NCBI GenBank assembly: GCA_949358305.1 | Contig: OX442315.1 | Span: forward strand, 14,164,427-14,224,426 | Direction of reading: 5' to 3' | DNA from: Strigamia acuminata | Lineage: Eukaryota > Arthropoda > Chilopoda > Geophilomorpha > Linotaeniidae | Length of the DNA stretch: 60,000 bases | Shown: in pieces, positions 1 through 13,300 of the stretch | Layout: each line of letters begins with the position of its first letter | Position numbering within the stretch: position 1 is the stretch's first letter | Notes under the pieces: model-generated | Database searches by the model: none | Seen by the model: the letters and a program-made list of their open reading frames with translations, nothing else | Told to the model about the DNA's origin: nothing | Translations under genes and position numbers: made by a program

Positions 1-621
1 GCTATTACAGACCTCTGGGAGTCTCACGCGATGCAAGCGAACCGTGCACCCAGTGCAAGTGCACCGACGCAGGTGCAGTGGGACATTGCATCGCGGACGA
101 CGCCAACATAGAAAACGGTTTGGTAAGATTGAAAAATTAGTCTTGCTCATTCGATTCGGTGACAACAACTTGAGTTATAGATGCCGGGTGATTGCCTCTG
201 CCGAGCGGGCTTTGCCGGTCCTAATTGCGACCGATGCGACAAAGGTTATCGACATTACCCTAAATGCGAACCTTGTCCGTGCGACTTTGCGGGAACCGTG
301 CACACGGAATGCGAAGGCGATTGTGCGTGTAAGGTAAAATTTTTCATCTTTTAAACAAAAAAATTTTTTTTTTTAAATAAAATAAATAAATAATAAAATA
401 AATAAAATAATTAAAATAAAAAAATTATTTTTTTTGTTTATTTTAATTATTTTTTTTATTTTTTTGTAATTTTTTAGGAAAATGTTGAGGGAGCGAGATG
501 CGACATGTGCAAACGTGGATTTTTTAATTTGCAACAGGAAAATATTTATGGATGTACGCCGTGTTTTTGTTTTGGAGTGACCAATCAATGCGAAAGCAGC
601 GATTATGTTGTTGCAGAGGCC
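1..621 (+). CDS. Laminin alpha exons: N-terminal LE (EGF-like) repeats
   Basis: Exons 1-122 (partial), 181-333 and 478-621. The frame starts at base 3. Cysteine spacing is that of laminin EGF-like modules, for example [19 protein letters not shown] encoded in the second exon. The third exon ends with [13 protein letters not shown], the usual junction at which a laminin IV domain is inserted into an LE repeat. Donors are gtaaga, gtaaaa and gtaggt. These repeats form the rod-like short arm of the chain. Confidence 0.93.
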
Positions 622-3600
622 GTAGGTTGAGTTTGATTTAAATTGTTGTTTTCTTGGATGTTTGTTTGCGGAGCGGGGGAAATTAGACTATAAATTTTGG
701 GAAGCGTTTAGCGTGCCTGAAAATTCTCCGGGAAGCAATTATGGTGGGATAAAGAAAGATTTTAAACTAATTTTGTAATTTTGGTGTTGGTTTTTTGGAG
801 TATTGGCGGAGAAATGCTTGAGTGATTTCGGCCCACGCACGAAAAAATGTTTATTTGCTTCAAAAAATATATTTTTTCTTTTAACACGTGTAAAAAGGTG
901 CATTTTGTGCTGAAAAATGCATTTTAGTTGCGAATAAATGCATTTTTTTTTATTAAACAATCAATTTTTGAACGAAAAAAGGCATTTTTCACATAAAAAA
1001 TTGATATTTAGCTTTAGAATTTTTTTTCAAAATAGGTAAATTATCTGGCAAAAAATTTTAATTTTACACAAAAAAAATCAAATTCGTGTCAAAAAGGTCA
1101 AATTTATGTCCTATAAGGTCAATTTCATGTCCAAAAAGGTCAGATTCGTGTCAAAAAGGTCACTTTTATGTTCTGAAAGGTCAAATTACTGTCCAAAAGT
1201 AGGGATTGCAGTACCGGTTTCAGTATCGGTTCCAGTACCGGTATTGGTACCGGGATTCAGTACCAGTTCTTGGTACCGAGGTTTTTTTCTGTCGGTACTG
1301 AGGGCCGGTACTAGTACCGTAAGCTTTTCTTGGTACCGGAACCGTCCCTCATACCGGAACCGGAACCGGTACTTTCCATCATCATTAACAACACAACAAC
1401 GCCACCTACTACCAGCATTTTTAATAATGTAGGAGATGACAAATTTTAATTCACTTGTTATTTACTCATTCTATCTGGAAACAGTTTCTCTTTTTAAATT
1501 AACTTGGAAATAGTAATAATGGCAAATGGCTGAACTAGGACAAAATCCGGAAGTTCCTACTCCGGCAGTGTCTACGCCGACAGTTTCTATAAACAAAAAT
1601 CCAGTGTGGAACTATTTCACAAAGTCATGTGATGGTCACTTGTAAAGTTGTAAACTTGTAAAGTTTATTAAAGAGATGGACAAAATCTACCAGTATCTAA
1701 TAACCTCCAACCAGTGTGGAATCGGAACGGGCATTTTTGTCAGCTGGAATTTTCTGCACCAAGATAAGTGGCCGCTTGGGTGACCAGTCTCTGGATTCAT
1801 TGTGCTTTTTACGTTCATATTTTCAAGAGTAAATTGTAGTACTACAATATTATCTAATTATACATGACAAATAAATATTTTTGTTGAGAAATGGATTGAG
1901 TATCCAGAACCGATACCAATACCGGTGCCAGTACCGCTCTCGGTAGTAGTACCGGCCCAATACCGGTGCGCATTTTTCATTTGGTACCGGAACCGAATAT
2001 AGTACCGGAAAAAAATGTCAGTACCAAATACCGGTACCATAAAAATCGTCCGGTACTGCAATCCCTATCCAAAAGGCCAATTTTATGTTTAAGAAGGTGA
2101 AATTAAGTCCAAAAAGCCAATTTTATGTTCTGAAAGGTCAAATTACTGTCAAAAACGCCAATTTTATGTTCAAAAAAGTCAAATTCTTGTCCAAAAGGTC
2201 AATTTTATGTCCAAAAAGGTCAATTCCACATCCAAAAGATCAATTTAATGTCAATAAAGTCCAATTTATTATTTTAAAATCATATTAATTCTAATTTTGA
2301 TATTTCCTAGGTACCTTTCAGCCGTGGTTGGCTGGTCACGGACATCAACAGCAAACGAGTAATTCGTCCGTACGAAGAAAGCGGCTATTTCACCATTGCA
2401 AACGACGACATGCTTGGTTTAGAATTATATTATTGGCTGGCACCCAAGGAGTATTTAGGCAACAAAGTAATAAAACAAAATAATAATAATAACAATAAAT
2501 AATAAAGATAATTCTCGCCAGTTAACGGCATTCGGATCCAAACTGAGCTTCTCGGTCAGTTGGGTTAAAGCGCGAGGAGATTCCGCCGGCAGACACACTC
2601 ACGGCCCCGACATCATCATCGAGGTGCGTAATAACGTTTTATTAACATTTCTAAATTTCACAGTCCCAAAACACATGTTTAAACTTCATTTTTGCCGAGT
2701 GCAATTCCGGTCTAATCACTGTAATTTGTTTACAGTTGGCAGAATAAATAAAATATAAAAATGGTGGCGGCGGGTGTCGTTAGGGTGGTAAAATGCTAAC
2801 GTTTGAAATTTATTCGACGACCTTTTTATTTTTTATGTTTATTGTTTTTTTTAGGTAAGGAATTACACACTTTAAGTTGGGAATTACAAAGTGGAATTTT
2901 TTTTTTATATTTGTTTTAGAGAGAAAAGAAATTTTTGTATTTTTTGTTTTTTTAAAAAAAAATAATTTGTTCAGTTAGAGTTGTAAATTAATGGGATGAA
3001 AAAAATGGGATGAAATATTCTTTGATTCTATTCTGCTGTGAAGAGGGGAGGTAATTTATAAGGTATGTCTTAACTGACAATTTATTGGTCTGTGTTTGGC
3101 CGTGGTCATAAATTGAGCTGGGAGTTTTTTCTTTAATTAATTCATCCGTAATGGAAATGAAAATGTATTTATGAATATGAATTTGGTCACTGGAAGAACA
3201 ATTTAATCATTTGGGATTAAATTTAGACTAAGAGTTATTTATGTTTAAAATAAGGAAATGTTTTAAGTGTGAAGGTTTGTTTTTCTGGTATTGCAAATGG
3301 CGGGTTGTCGATGTGCGCAAACACAAACGGCTGGTCGTCGATGTGCGCAAACACAAACGGCTGGTCGTCGATGTGCGCAAACACAAACGGCTGGTCGTCG
3401 ATGTGCGCAGTTACAAATGGCGGGTTGTGGGTGTTCGCGATTCGGTTTTACGTTTGATAAACGGTTCGGAAACTTATGAATCGCTATTTTTTTTAATAAA
3501 ATGAGGAAAACTATAGAATAAAAAATTAAAAGTTTCAAATTACATATTAAAGTGAACTGCAAACAGACTAGTTCCTAGATTTTTAGTTCAGTTTTATGAC

Positions 3601-3817
3601 GAAGTGACGAAAATAACTAGTAGAGGGGTTTACCTGAGTAAAAAAGCATAATTCTGTCATCGTCACGACTTTAAACAGCAATTACTCAAGAAATTGAGGC
3701 GAGTTGGCGATTGACGACAGTTATTTTTGTCCACCAAATTTCTTGGTAATTTGCAAATAATTTTTTAAATATTCAATATTTACTCAAGTATATTTAAATA
3801 ATTTTATTTATTTATTT

Positions 3818-3852
<35 letters not shown>

Positions 3853-4331
3853 TGTATTTATTTATTCTTAGGGTTCTGGCAAACTTATAGCCAGCAACGC
3901 CAAAACGCACAGCACGTCACACACTAGCGAAAACACGACCAAAGAGGTTCTTCTAATGGAACACGAGTGGTACCACTTGACACCAGAAGGAATATCTAAG
4001 TTGAAATGGGGCAAAAAGGGCTGGATTGGAAGCGGAGTGTCCCATGACGATTTTATGAAAATTCTATACAACATCGACAGAATGCTAATTCGAGCCAAAT
4101 ATCACACGGACCAAATCGAAGGATCGTGAGTCCATTTATTATTCTACCAAACATCTGTATTTACTAGGACTATTTTCTAGATTGATGTCCGCCTTCATGG
4201 AAGTTGGATCCACAAATTCAATTGGCATTCGCAAATTGAAAAGCGTCGAAACCTGTCGCTGCCCGTCCGGTTACTCCGGACTTTCGTGCGATGTATGAAA
4301 TATAGATTTTTAAATTTTAATTATTTTAAAT

Positions 4332-4366
<35 letters not shown>

Positions 4367-7300
4367 GCAATGTTTGGCCGGTTATAGACGCGTCAACAAC
4401 ACTGTGTTCGGCGGAGAATGTCGCAAATGCGATTGCAATAATCATGCAACATCGTGCGATCCGTTTACCGGCGAATGCCACGTGCGGATAATTAATTTTT
4501 AATATTATTCATCGCTTAATTAAAATTTTATTTTAATTTTCCAGACGTGTCAACACAATACTCTGGGCAGGAATTGCGAATTTTGTCTGACCGGGTTTTA
4601 TGGGAATCCGAAAATAGGAACGCCATTGGATTGCCAACGATGCGCTTGTCCGTTGGAAGACCCGAGGAATAACTTCAGTCCGACGTGCGTCCTTCAAAAC
4701 GATAAGACGCCGTTGGAGTATCTGTGCGATTGCTGTCCCGACGGATATACGGGCGACAAATGCGAGCGGTGAATTTGGCGGGAAAAAAATTGGAATTTGA
4801 ATTCGTAATTTAAAAGTTTTGGATTTTTTTTTGTTTTGCAGTTGCGCGGATAATTTTTTCGGTGATCCGCTCGTACCTGGCAATTTTTGCCAGCCGTGCG
4901 ATTGCAGCGGGAACATTGACCCGCTCGTGAGAGACAGTTGTGACGTTTTGAGTGGTCAGTGTTTGAAGTGTCTGGGAAATACTACGGGATGGCGGTGTGA
5001 CGAATGCAAGGAGGGATTCTACGGCGATGCATTAACTCACGATTGTCAAAGTAATATTAATTTATTTTTGGGGCGTTTGTCTATAAATTTCTGAGCGTGA
5101 AAAGTGGAATAATTCGCTTAAATCAACCGATTGTGGACGTAAAAAGTGCATGATTGCACAGGAAAGTGGAATTTTCCATCTGATATAATCATCACTGTGC
5201 GAAAAAAGTTTTTTTGTGCGTAAAATGCTGTTTTTTTTGCCTAAAAAGTGCTGTTTTTTTTGCCTAAAAAGTGCTGTTTTTTTTGCCTAAAAAGTGCTGT
5301 TTTTTTTTGTCTAAAAAGTGCAATTTTTTGTCTAGAAAGGTCATTCTGTGTTGAAAAAGGCATTTCTGTGCGTAAAAGTGCCATTTTCTGCCTAAAAGTG
5401 CCATTTTCTACCTAAAAGTGCCTTTTACTGCCTAAAATGATTTTTTTTGCCTAAAATGTTTTTTTTTTTTGCCTAAAATGCTTTTTTTAGCCAAAAATTG
5501 CATTTTTGCACATAAAAAGGTTTTTCGTGTCTAAAAACGTTCATTTTTGTTCATTTCTGCGAAAAATAAATATAAATCATGAGAAAATCAAATTTAAAAT
5601 AATTTCAGAGTGCGAATGCAATTTGCACGGTTCAGTGCACGCAAACTGTGACAAATTGAGTGGGCAATGTCAGTGCAAACATAATTACATCGGCCAAAAT
5701 TGTGACCGCTGTGCCGTGAGTTGATTTTTATTTACAATAAAAACAAAATAAAAACAAAATACATACATTTTTCACAATATTTTTTCCATTCTAAAATTCA
5801 GGATGGGTTTGGAGGCTTCGATCAGTCGTGTTTGCCGTGCGACTGCAACGACGTTGGATCGTCATCGCTGCGATGCGACTCCATTTCTGGACAATGCGAG
5901 TGCAAAATCGGCGTGTTTGGCGCCAAATGCAATTCCTGTCTCGAAGAATACTACGGATTCTCTCCATCCGGGTGCACTCGTAAGAAAAATGCAAAAAAAT
6001 TAATTTAATAAAATTTTAAAAAAAAATTAAATAAATCGAAAAATTGAAAGAAATTTTTATTTTTTTATTTTTCGAGGTTGTAACTGTCACGAGCCCGGAT
6101 CGACGTCTCAAACGTGCGATTCCGTAAGCGGAAATTGCGAGTGTAAACCCTTCGTTCGTGGGCGCACGTGTAATCAATGCCAGGTAAAGAAAATGGATTT
6201 AAATTGATTGGAATTGGTTTTATTTAATTAATTTATTCCAGAATGGATATTGGAATCTGATATCCGGCGGCGGGTGCGAGGAGTGCAATTGTAACGTGAT
6301 TGGATCGTGGAACACCGAATGCGATCAACGCACGGGTCACTGCAGGTGCAAATCGGGGGTGGCCGGCCGCACTTGCGGTCGTTGTGTGTCCGGTTATTTC
6401 GGATTTTCGCCCCACGGATGCAAAAGTAAATGAAGATTTTTTAAAAATTGACTAAGTTAATGATTTGTTTTTTTTTTTTTTTTTTTTTTTTCTAGAATGT
6501 GATCCGTGCGACGCACATGGTCATCTGTGCCATCCGCTGACTGGCGAGTGCGTTTGTCCGCCAAACACAGAAGGAAAGGCCTGTGAACGGTGCGAAGTAA
6601 ATACGTGGGGTTACGACCCACTGGAAGGGTGTAAGGTATCGAGTTATTTCTATTTCAGTCGCTTCTAGGTTTTTGAAGTTTCGATTTTTTTGATTTTTTT
6701 GTTTTTTTTTCGAATTTTTAAGATTATTTTTCGTTTTTTTTATATTTTTTTCCGACATTTTTTATTTATTTTTCGATTTTTTTGATTTATTTCGATTTTA
6801 TTGGATATTATTTCGACTTTTTATTTTTTCCGTTATTTTTTAAAGTTTTCTTTCGATATTTTTTTCGATATCTTTTCGATATTTTGGATTTTTTCCGATA
6901 TTTTTTTTCATTTTTTTCCGATATTTTTTTCCCGATATTTTTTGATATTTTTCCCGATTTTTTTTTCGATTTTTTTTACGATTTTTTCGATTTTTTTTAA
7001 TATTTGTAACTTTATTTTCGATTTTTTAAAATTTATTTTTCGATTTTTTTTTTTAAAATTTTATTTTTTCATTTTTTAGGAATGCGGCTGTAACGAGAAG
7101 GGATCGACGCGAATGCAATGCGACAGTGTGATTGGACGATGTATTTGCTTCGACGGATACGAGGGCCATAAATGCGACAAGTGCAAACTGGGATATTTCG
7201 ATTTTCCACACTGCAAGAAGTGCCGCTGCCACCAGGACGGCTCTTTGGCCGAAAAATGCTTCGCAGGATTGGGCGATTGTGAATGCGACAATTCGGGCCA

Positions 7301-10300
7301 ATGTTTCTGCAAGGTACTGCGTAGAAATTACAACTTTTCTCAATTTTTAACCATCTTTCTTTTAATTCTTTTCTAGGAAAACGTTGAAGGTAAAAAATGT
7401 AAAAAATGCAAGGATGGATCATTCGGACTCGTGTCGTCGAATCCGAAAGGTTGTTTCGATTGTTTTTGTTTTGGAAAATCGTCGAAATGTAACCAAAGTA
7501 ACTACATCTGGCAACAGGTACTGAAACTAATTTTAAATTACGATTCTGCTCCACATCTGAGGCAACAATTCACAATTCCAACAAACTTCGTAATAAAAAA
7601 ATTTTAAATTTTAAAAATACATTTTTTTGAAACAAATTCTAAATTTTAGAGAACTAACGTGCACTTTTTAAACACAAAACTCGACTTTATTGGTCTAAAA
7701 ATGATGTAAAAATGGAAGTTTTACACACAAAACAGTTGCCGCAGTTGTCATATCTAAAACTGCTATTTGTGCGGAAAATAAAACTTCTCCAAAATGGTTT
7801 CATAAGTGTGGATAATGCAAATAGAGCATTTTGACAACAGAATTTTTGAAATTGGAGGTATTTTTTAGTCTGCAATTGCCGCAATCGGACCGTAATGCCG
7901 CAATTTGCCAATTTTGGGGGGTTTGTTACGAAAATCGAGTGAACGTGCGTATTGTGTGATACCGTATCACGTAATAATTTCGTGTAAAAACTTCAAATTT
8001 TCTTTAAAAACTTCAAATTTCGTTTAAAAACTTCAAATTTTGTTTAAAAACTTCAAATTTCGTTTAAAAACTTCAAATTTTGTTTAAAAACTTCAAATTT
8101 CCTTTAAAAACTTCAAATTTCCTTTAAAAACTTCAAATTTCCTTTAAAAACTTCAAATTTCCTTTAAAAACTTCAAATTTTGTTTAAAAACTTCAAATTT
8201 CCTTTAAAAACTTCAAATTTCCTTTAAAAACTTCAAATTTCCTTTAAAAAACTTCAAATTTTCTTTAAAAACTTCCTTTAAAAACTTCCAATTTCCGTTA
8301 AAAACTTCAAATTTCCTATAAAACCTTGAAATTTTGGTCAAAAACTTCCTGGATGAGCCTGCAATAAGTCCACAAAATGCCGTATTTTAATGCCTCTTTC
8401 CGCCCGCAATTTCACTGTTTTAAATCCGCAAAAATAGCAGGCTTAGTCATATCCTTGTTCTTCCACTATTAAAATTCAAAATTCACTTATTTCTAGATAA
8501 TTTCTACGCAAGAACACGTCGTGTTCACAAAATATGGACACACAACTCTAAAACAAACAAACGGATTAAACATTTTACCATCGTCGGGTCAGCCTGTGAC
8601 TATAGGTTTGCAACACGTACTCAGCACGCCGCTCTATTGGGAACTACCCGAATGGTTTTTGGGCGACAAAGTGTTGTCGTACAATGGCCGCCTGTCTTTT
8701 TCGATCCATGTGGAAAACGGGCACCAATTGTTTGCGTCGGTTTTAAATTCCTATCCCGTGGTGCAAATCCAAGGAAATTTCCGAATCGTACTCGAACATT
8801 ACGTCGATTTGCTGCCCCCTGACGGCCGCTACGTCATACCGATGCAGGAAGTGAGCAATTTACACTGAAAATCATTTAAAAGTGAATAAAATATTTAATT
8901 TTTTTTTATTTTTTATTATAGAATCACTGGAGGTTGAAAAACAGCCCCGAGAGTTCGGTGTCGCGGGAAACGATGATGGTTGCCTTGCAGAACATCCAAT
9001 ACATACTTATTCGCGGTACCGTTAGCATCAGTTTCCATTCGTCGAGACTATTCAACGTTACGATGGACACGGCGGTCCTTCCGAACAGCCACAGCCCGAC
9101 CGCGGCAGTCGGAGTCGAGATCTGCGAATGTCCGATCGAATACACGGGGACGTCGTGCCAGGATCCCGCATCCGGGTATTTCCGCAAGAGAATACCGAAT
9201 TTTTTGGACAGTAAAAACGATTTGGATCTGGTCGGGTTTTCCGTTCCGTGTAGTTGTAACGGAAGAAGCAGAAAATGCGATAAAGAAACCGGACATTGCC
9301 AAGTACGAGAAAATTTTATCTATTTTTAGTTTATTTTTTATTTTTTATTTTTATTTTATTTTATTTATTTAGGACTGCACTGGTAACACTGGTGGACCGT
9401 ATTGTGATCTTTGTGTCGGGGGTTATTATGGTGATCCGGCTGCGGGACCGTGCGCTCCCTGTGAATGTCCCACGAGAGATAATAAGTGCGGAATTGTTAT
9501 TTTTGTTGTTGTTTTTTTAATTATTTTCTTTTTGGGTTTAGTTTCAGCGATTCGTGTCAACTGGATGCTTTCGATGGTTATGTGTGTACTAGTTGCCATG
9601 CGGGGTACACGGGAAGACATTGTGAAAAGTAATCAATCATAATTCAATAATAAACTGTTTTGTACAAAAAATGGTATTTTTAAAGTGTAGTTAGTTGGTT
9701 TAACGCATTTAAAAATGCATTTATGTACTTTAAAATTAACCTTCCGGTAAAAAATGGATTTTTTTTGCACGTAAATGGTCTATAAAGTGTATTTTAAAGC
9801 TTATTTGCCATTTATAAACGCAGTTATATGCTTAAAATTTCATTTTTCGTTTAGAAATTGATATTTTTTGTGTGTAAACAGTTGATTTATGCTCCCATAA
9901 ATGATTTTTAAGCTGTAAAAAGCACATTTTTTGGTTTAAAAATGAATTTATCGGTGGAAGTTTGTTGATTTGTGAATCTAAACTGTACATTTTGATCTTA
10001 AAAGTGGATTTATCTTGTTAAAATGTCAATTTTTGTATTTCTTAATTATTTTTTTTATTTATTTTGAGGTGCGACCATGGTTATTATGGTAATCCTTCGA
10101 TAGAGGACGGCAAATGCATTTCGTGTAATTGCGATGTCCGAGGATCGCGGGGCTCAGGTTGCGATCCAATTACGGGACAGTGTTTCTGCTTGGAAGGAAT
10201 AGTCGGACGAGCTTGTTCAGAGTGCGCACTGAGACATGTTTTAACAGCTTTTGGTTGTCACTGTAGGTTATTTAGTTTTGAAAGTGTAAAATTCCGTGTA

Positions 10301-13300
10301 AAATTAATTTAATTTAATTTAATTTAATTTTTGGTTTAGCTTGCGATGATGGATGCGTTGGACGACTGTTGAACGAAGTGGACGAATTGATTTCTCTGAT
10401 TAAAAGCACAAATCTGACGGGCGTCGTTCTCGCTCCGTGGACGCAGTTGTTCGCGCAGGAAAACGAGACGACGTTTTTAAAGGAGAAAGTGGACGGTTTT
10501 CAAGAAAATATTGTCAGGATACAGAAACTGCTCAACTTGTTCAGTCTGTCAGACATTGAAGAACAGACCACTTTATTATTTTTAAAAGTAAATTGTTTGT
10601 TTTTTTTTTTTTTTTTTTTTTTTTTTTTGATAATTTTAAAACTTTTTATTTTGCAGGCGATGGAATTGGCGACTAAAAAAGCGTTGGGTGTCGTGAAGAA
10701 AGCGACCGTTCAAAAAGAAGCCGCGCAACAACTATTGAATCGAATCGGGAAAGTAGAGAAGACAGTGGCAGGTTAAAAAAAAAATATGGAAAATTAAAAA
10801 TAACAACATATTACCCCGCTGGTAAATCCCGTTTTTACCTGCGTGTCGTTACAAATGAGTATGAATTTTATTTCAATGAGAATTGAACCAAAACAAGCTT
10901 AAAAAGTGTTTTTGGATACCGTACTGCCTCATTTAAACGCCCTGATTCACTTAGACGCCGGGCCCGTTTTAACGCCGGGCAGACGTACGGCTAAAATTCT
11001 ATTGACGCCGGGCAAACCCGCAATAGGGAATTACGTCTGCATAACGTACGGTAAAGGACATAAATTGTCTTTACAGTTTAGTTGCTACATTGTTTTTTCG
11101 TGTTAGCACAGTTATGCCTCCGATTAAAAAAAAGCTTTTGTACGACTTTATACTACTTTGTTTTTCGGATTTTTTTTTTTTTTAACAATTTTTCTGGATA
11201 AACGCCTGGTTCATTTAACCGCCTGGTTTCAAATTACCACCTGCCAGTCGGCCCAAGAAATTTAAACGCTTGGGCGTTTAAATGAGGCAGTACGGTAAGC
11301 AAAATATAGGAAATTGGTCTAAATTTCTATAAATTTTCCCAAATTTTAATATTAACCTTCAGAATAGCAAGAAAACTCAAATTTCTGGCCAAAATTCCAA
11401 GATAATTATCATCTGGGCTCTCTTAATTTAAAAAAAAAAACAAATCAGCTTTTTCACTTATATCGGCATGCTGGTATAAGCTTTATGACTGAAACTCCCT
11501 AAAAGTTTGTCATACCACGAACCAATGGATAACATGGACACATATCCACATGCTCGGTGCAGTTTGCCATTGATGGCGCCACATAATATACAGCAGCACT
11601 GTATTCTGGGATGACAACGGGTAACAAACATGCTTAGTTGGCAAGCGATGCGTGACAAGTGATTGCTGTCAGCCAATCAGCGCACAGAACATTGACTCAA
11701 TAGAAAATAACGTCGAAACGTGTTCGGGTTATCCTTGGTTCATGGTAATACCATGTATAGTGGCATTTGGCTTAAAGTGGGGTAATATGGTATTAATTAA
11801 TTAATTAATTAATTTATTTATTAATTCATTTATTTTTGGTAGATTTGTTGAAAAGTCTTTTGGATTTTGGTTCGGGGTCTTCAACTACGTCGGTTAATTT
11901 AGATGCTGCGTTGCGTGAAGCGGAGAAGATTTTGGTTGAAGTGATGAAAAGAGATTTCGGTGCAAATAAGAAAAAGGTGCAAACTGAACTCAGGTATTTT
12001 TTATGAATTACTCTTTCTTTAAGTTTTTATTGTATATTTATTTTTTATTTTATTTTTTTAAAAATTATTTTTTAGTAAAGCAAAAAAATTGCTGGAAAGA
12101 ATTCATCAACTACTGGTGAATGACACCAGTCTGACGGAATCGCGGCAGAGATTTGAAGATCTTCAAGAAAAAATGGAGGATGTGATCACACAGATTATGA
12201 AAAAAATAACACCCGATTACAAGAAGGCGAATGACATTACCAAAAATAATAGACTCGTGATGCAAAAGTTAAACGTACGGGCTAATAATGAGGACTTTTT
12301 ATATTCACGAAATACTAAATTTTACATGCATATCGAAATCAGTTTAAGATATTCATATTCACATCGTTTTTTTATTATTTTTTTACTGCATTTGACTTTA
12401 TTTTACTATTTGTTTAGGGCATTTTACGTCATTTTACTTCGATGTAACTGAATTTTACGTCATTCCACTGCATTTTACTCATATTTCTCCATTTTACCTC
12501 ATTTTAATTTTTTTACCACGGTTTACGCTAATTTCTACCACGTTTTTTGTGTTTATTTTCACTCGTTTTTTTTCCATTTTACTTATTTTTACTCAATTTT
12601 ACCGCGTTTTTTGGTTTTTTATACAATAATTTACCGTATATCCCTGGGTATAAGCTGACCCGTGTATAAACCAACCCCCCATTCTGAGGCACCAATTTGC
12701 TAATAAATGGTGTATGCGAGTATAAGCCGAGTACGTAAAAATGTTGTGAAATTTAGTCGAAAGTTGATGAAATTGACTTTAATTTAGTCGAAAATTGATG
12801 AAATTGACTTTAATTTAGTCGAAAATTGATGAAATTGACTTTAATTTAGTCGAAAATTGATGAAATTGACTTTAATTTAGTCGAAAATTGATGAAATTGA
12901 CTTTAATTTAGTCAAAAATTGATGAAATTGACTTTAATTTAGTCGAAAATTGATGAAATTGACTTTAATTTAGTCGAAAATTGATGAAATTGACTTTAAT
13001 TTAGTCGAAAATTGATGAAATTGACTGATTGTTGGATGGTTGGTCTTATATACAATACAAAGTGTAACAAACGTAGCACTTCACGTTACATTGTTACATT
13101 TTTATTTTGAATACGTATAAGCCGACCCCCCCCCCCCCCCCAATTAGTGGTCTGAATTTTGAAATACATTTTCCAGCTTATACCCAGGGATATACGGTAC
13201 TTATTTTTGCTCCATTTTATTTCTTTTTCTCGATATTTTACTTCATTTTATCCCAATTCACTTCTTTTTTTCAATATTTTACTCCATTTTACTTTTTTTA

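Larger units (their letters stand above)
622..2310. other. Laminin intron: AT-rich sequence with a 21-bp tandem array split by a MITE
   Basis: No coding exon was found between the donor at 622 and the acceptor at 2310. The left part is T/A-rich with degenerate copies of a roughly 20-base motif containing GCATTTT. The right part is a 21-bp array into which the 868-bp MITE listed separately inserted. Confidence 0.7.

Noticed and set aside
7053-7554. 161-codon minus-strand frame over laminin exons
   Set aside because: Antisense shadow of cysteine-rich LE exons; the plus strand is continuous with the rest of laminin.
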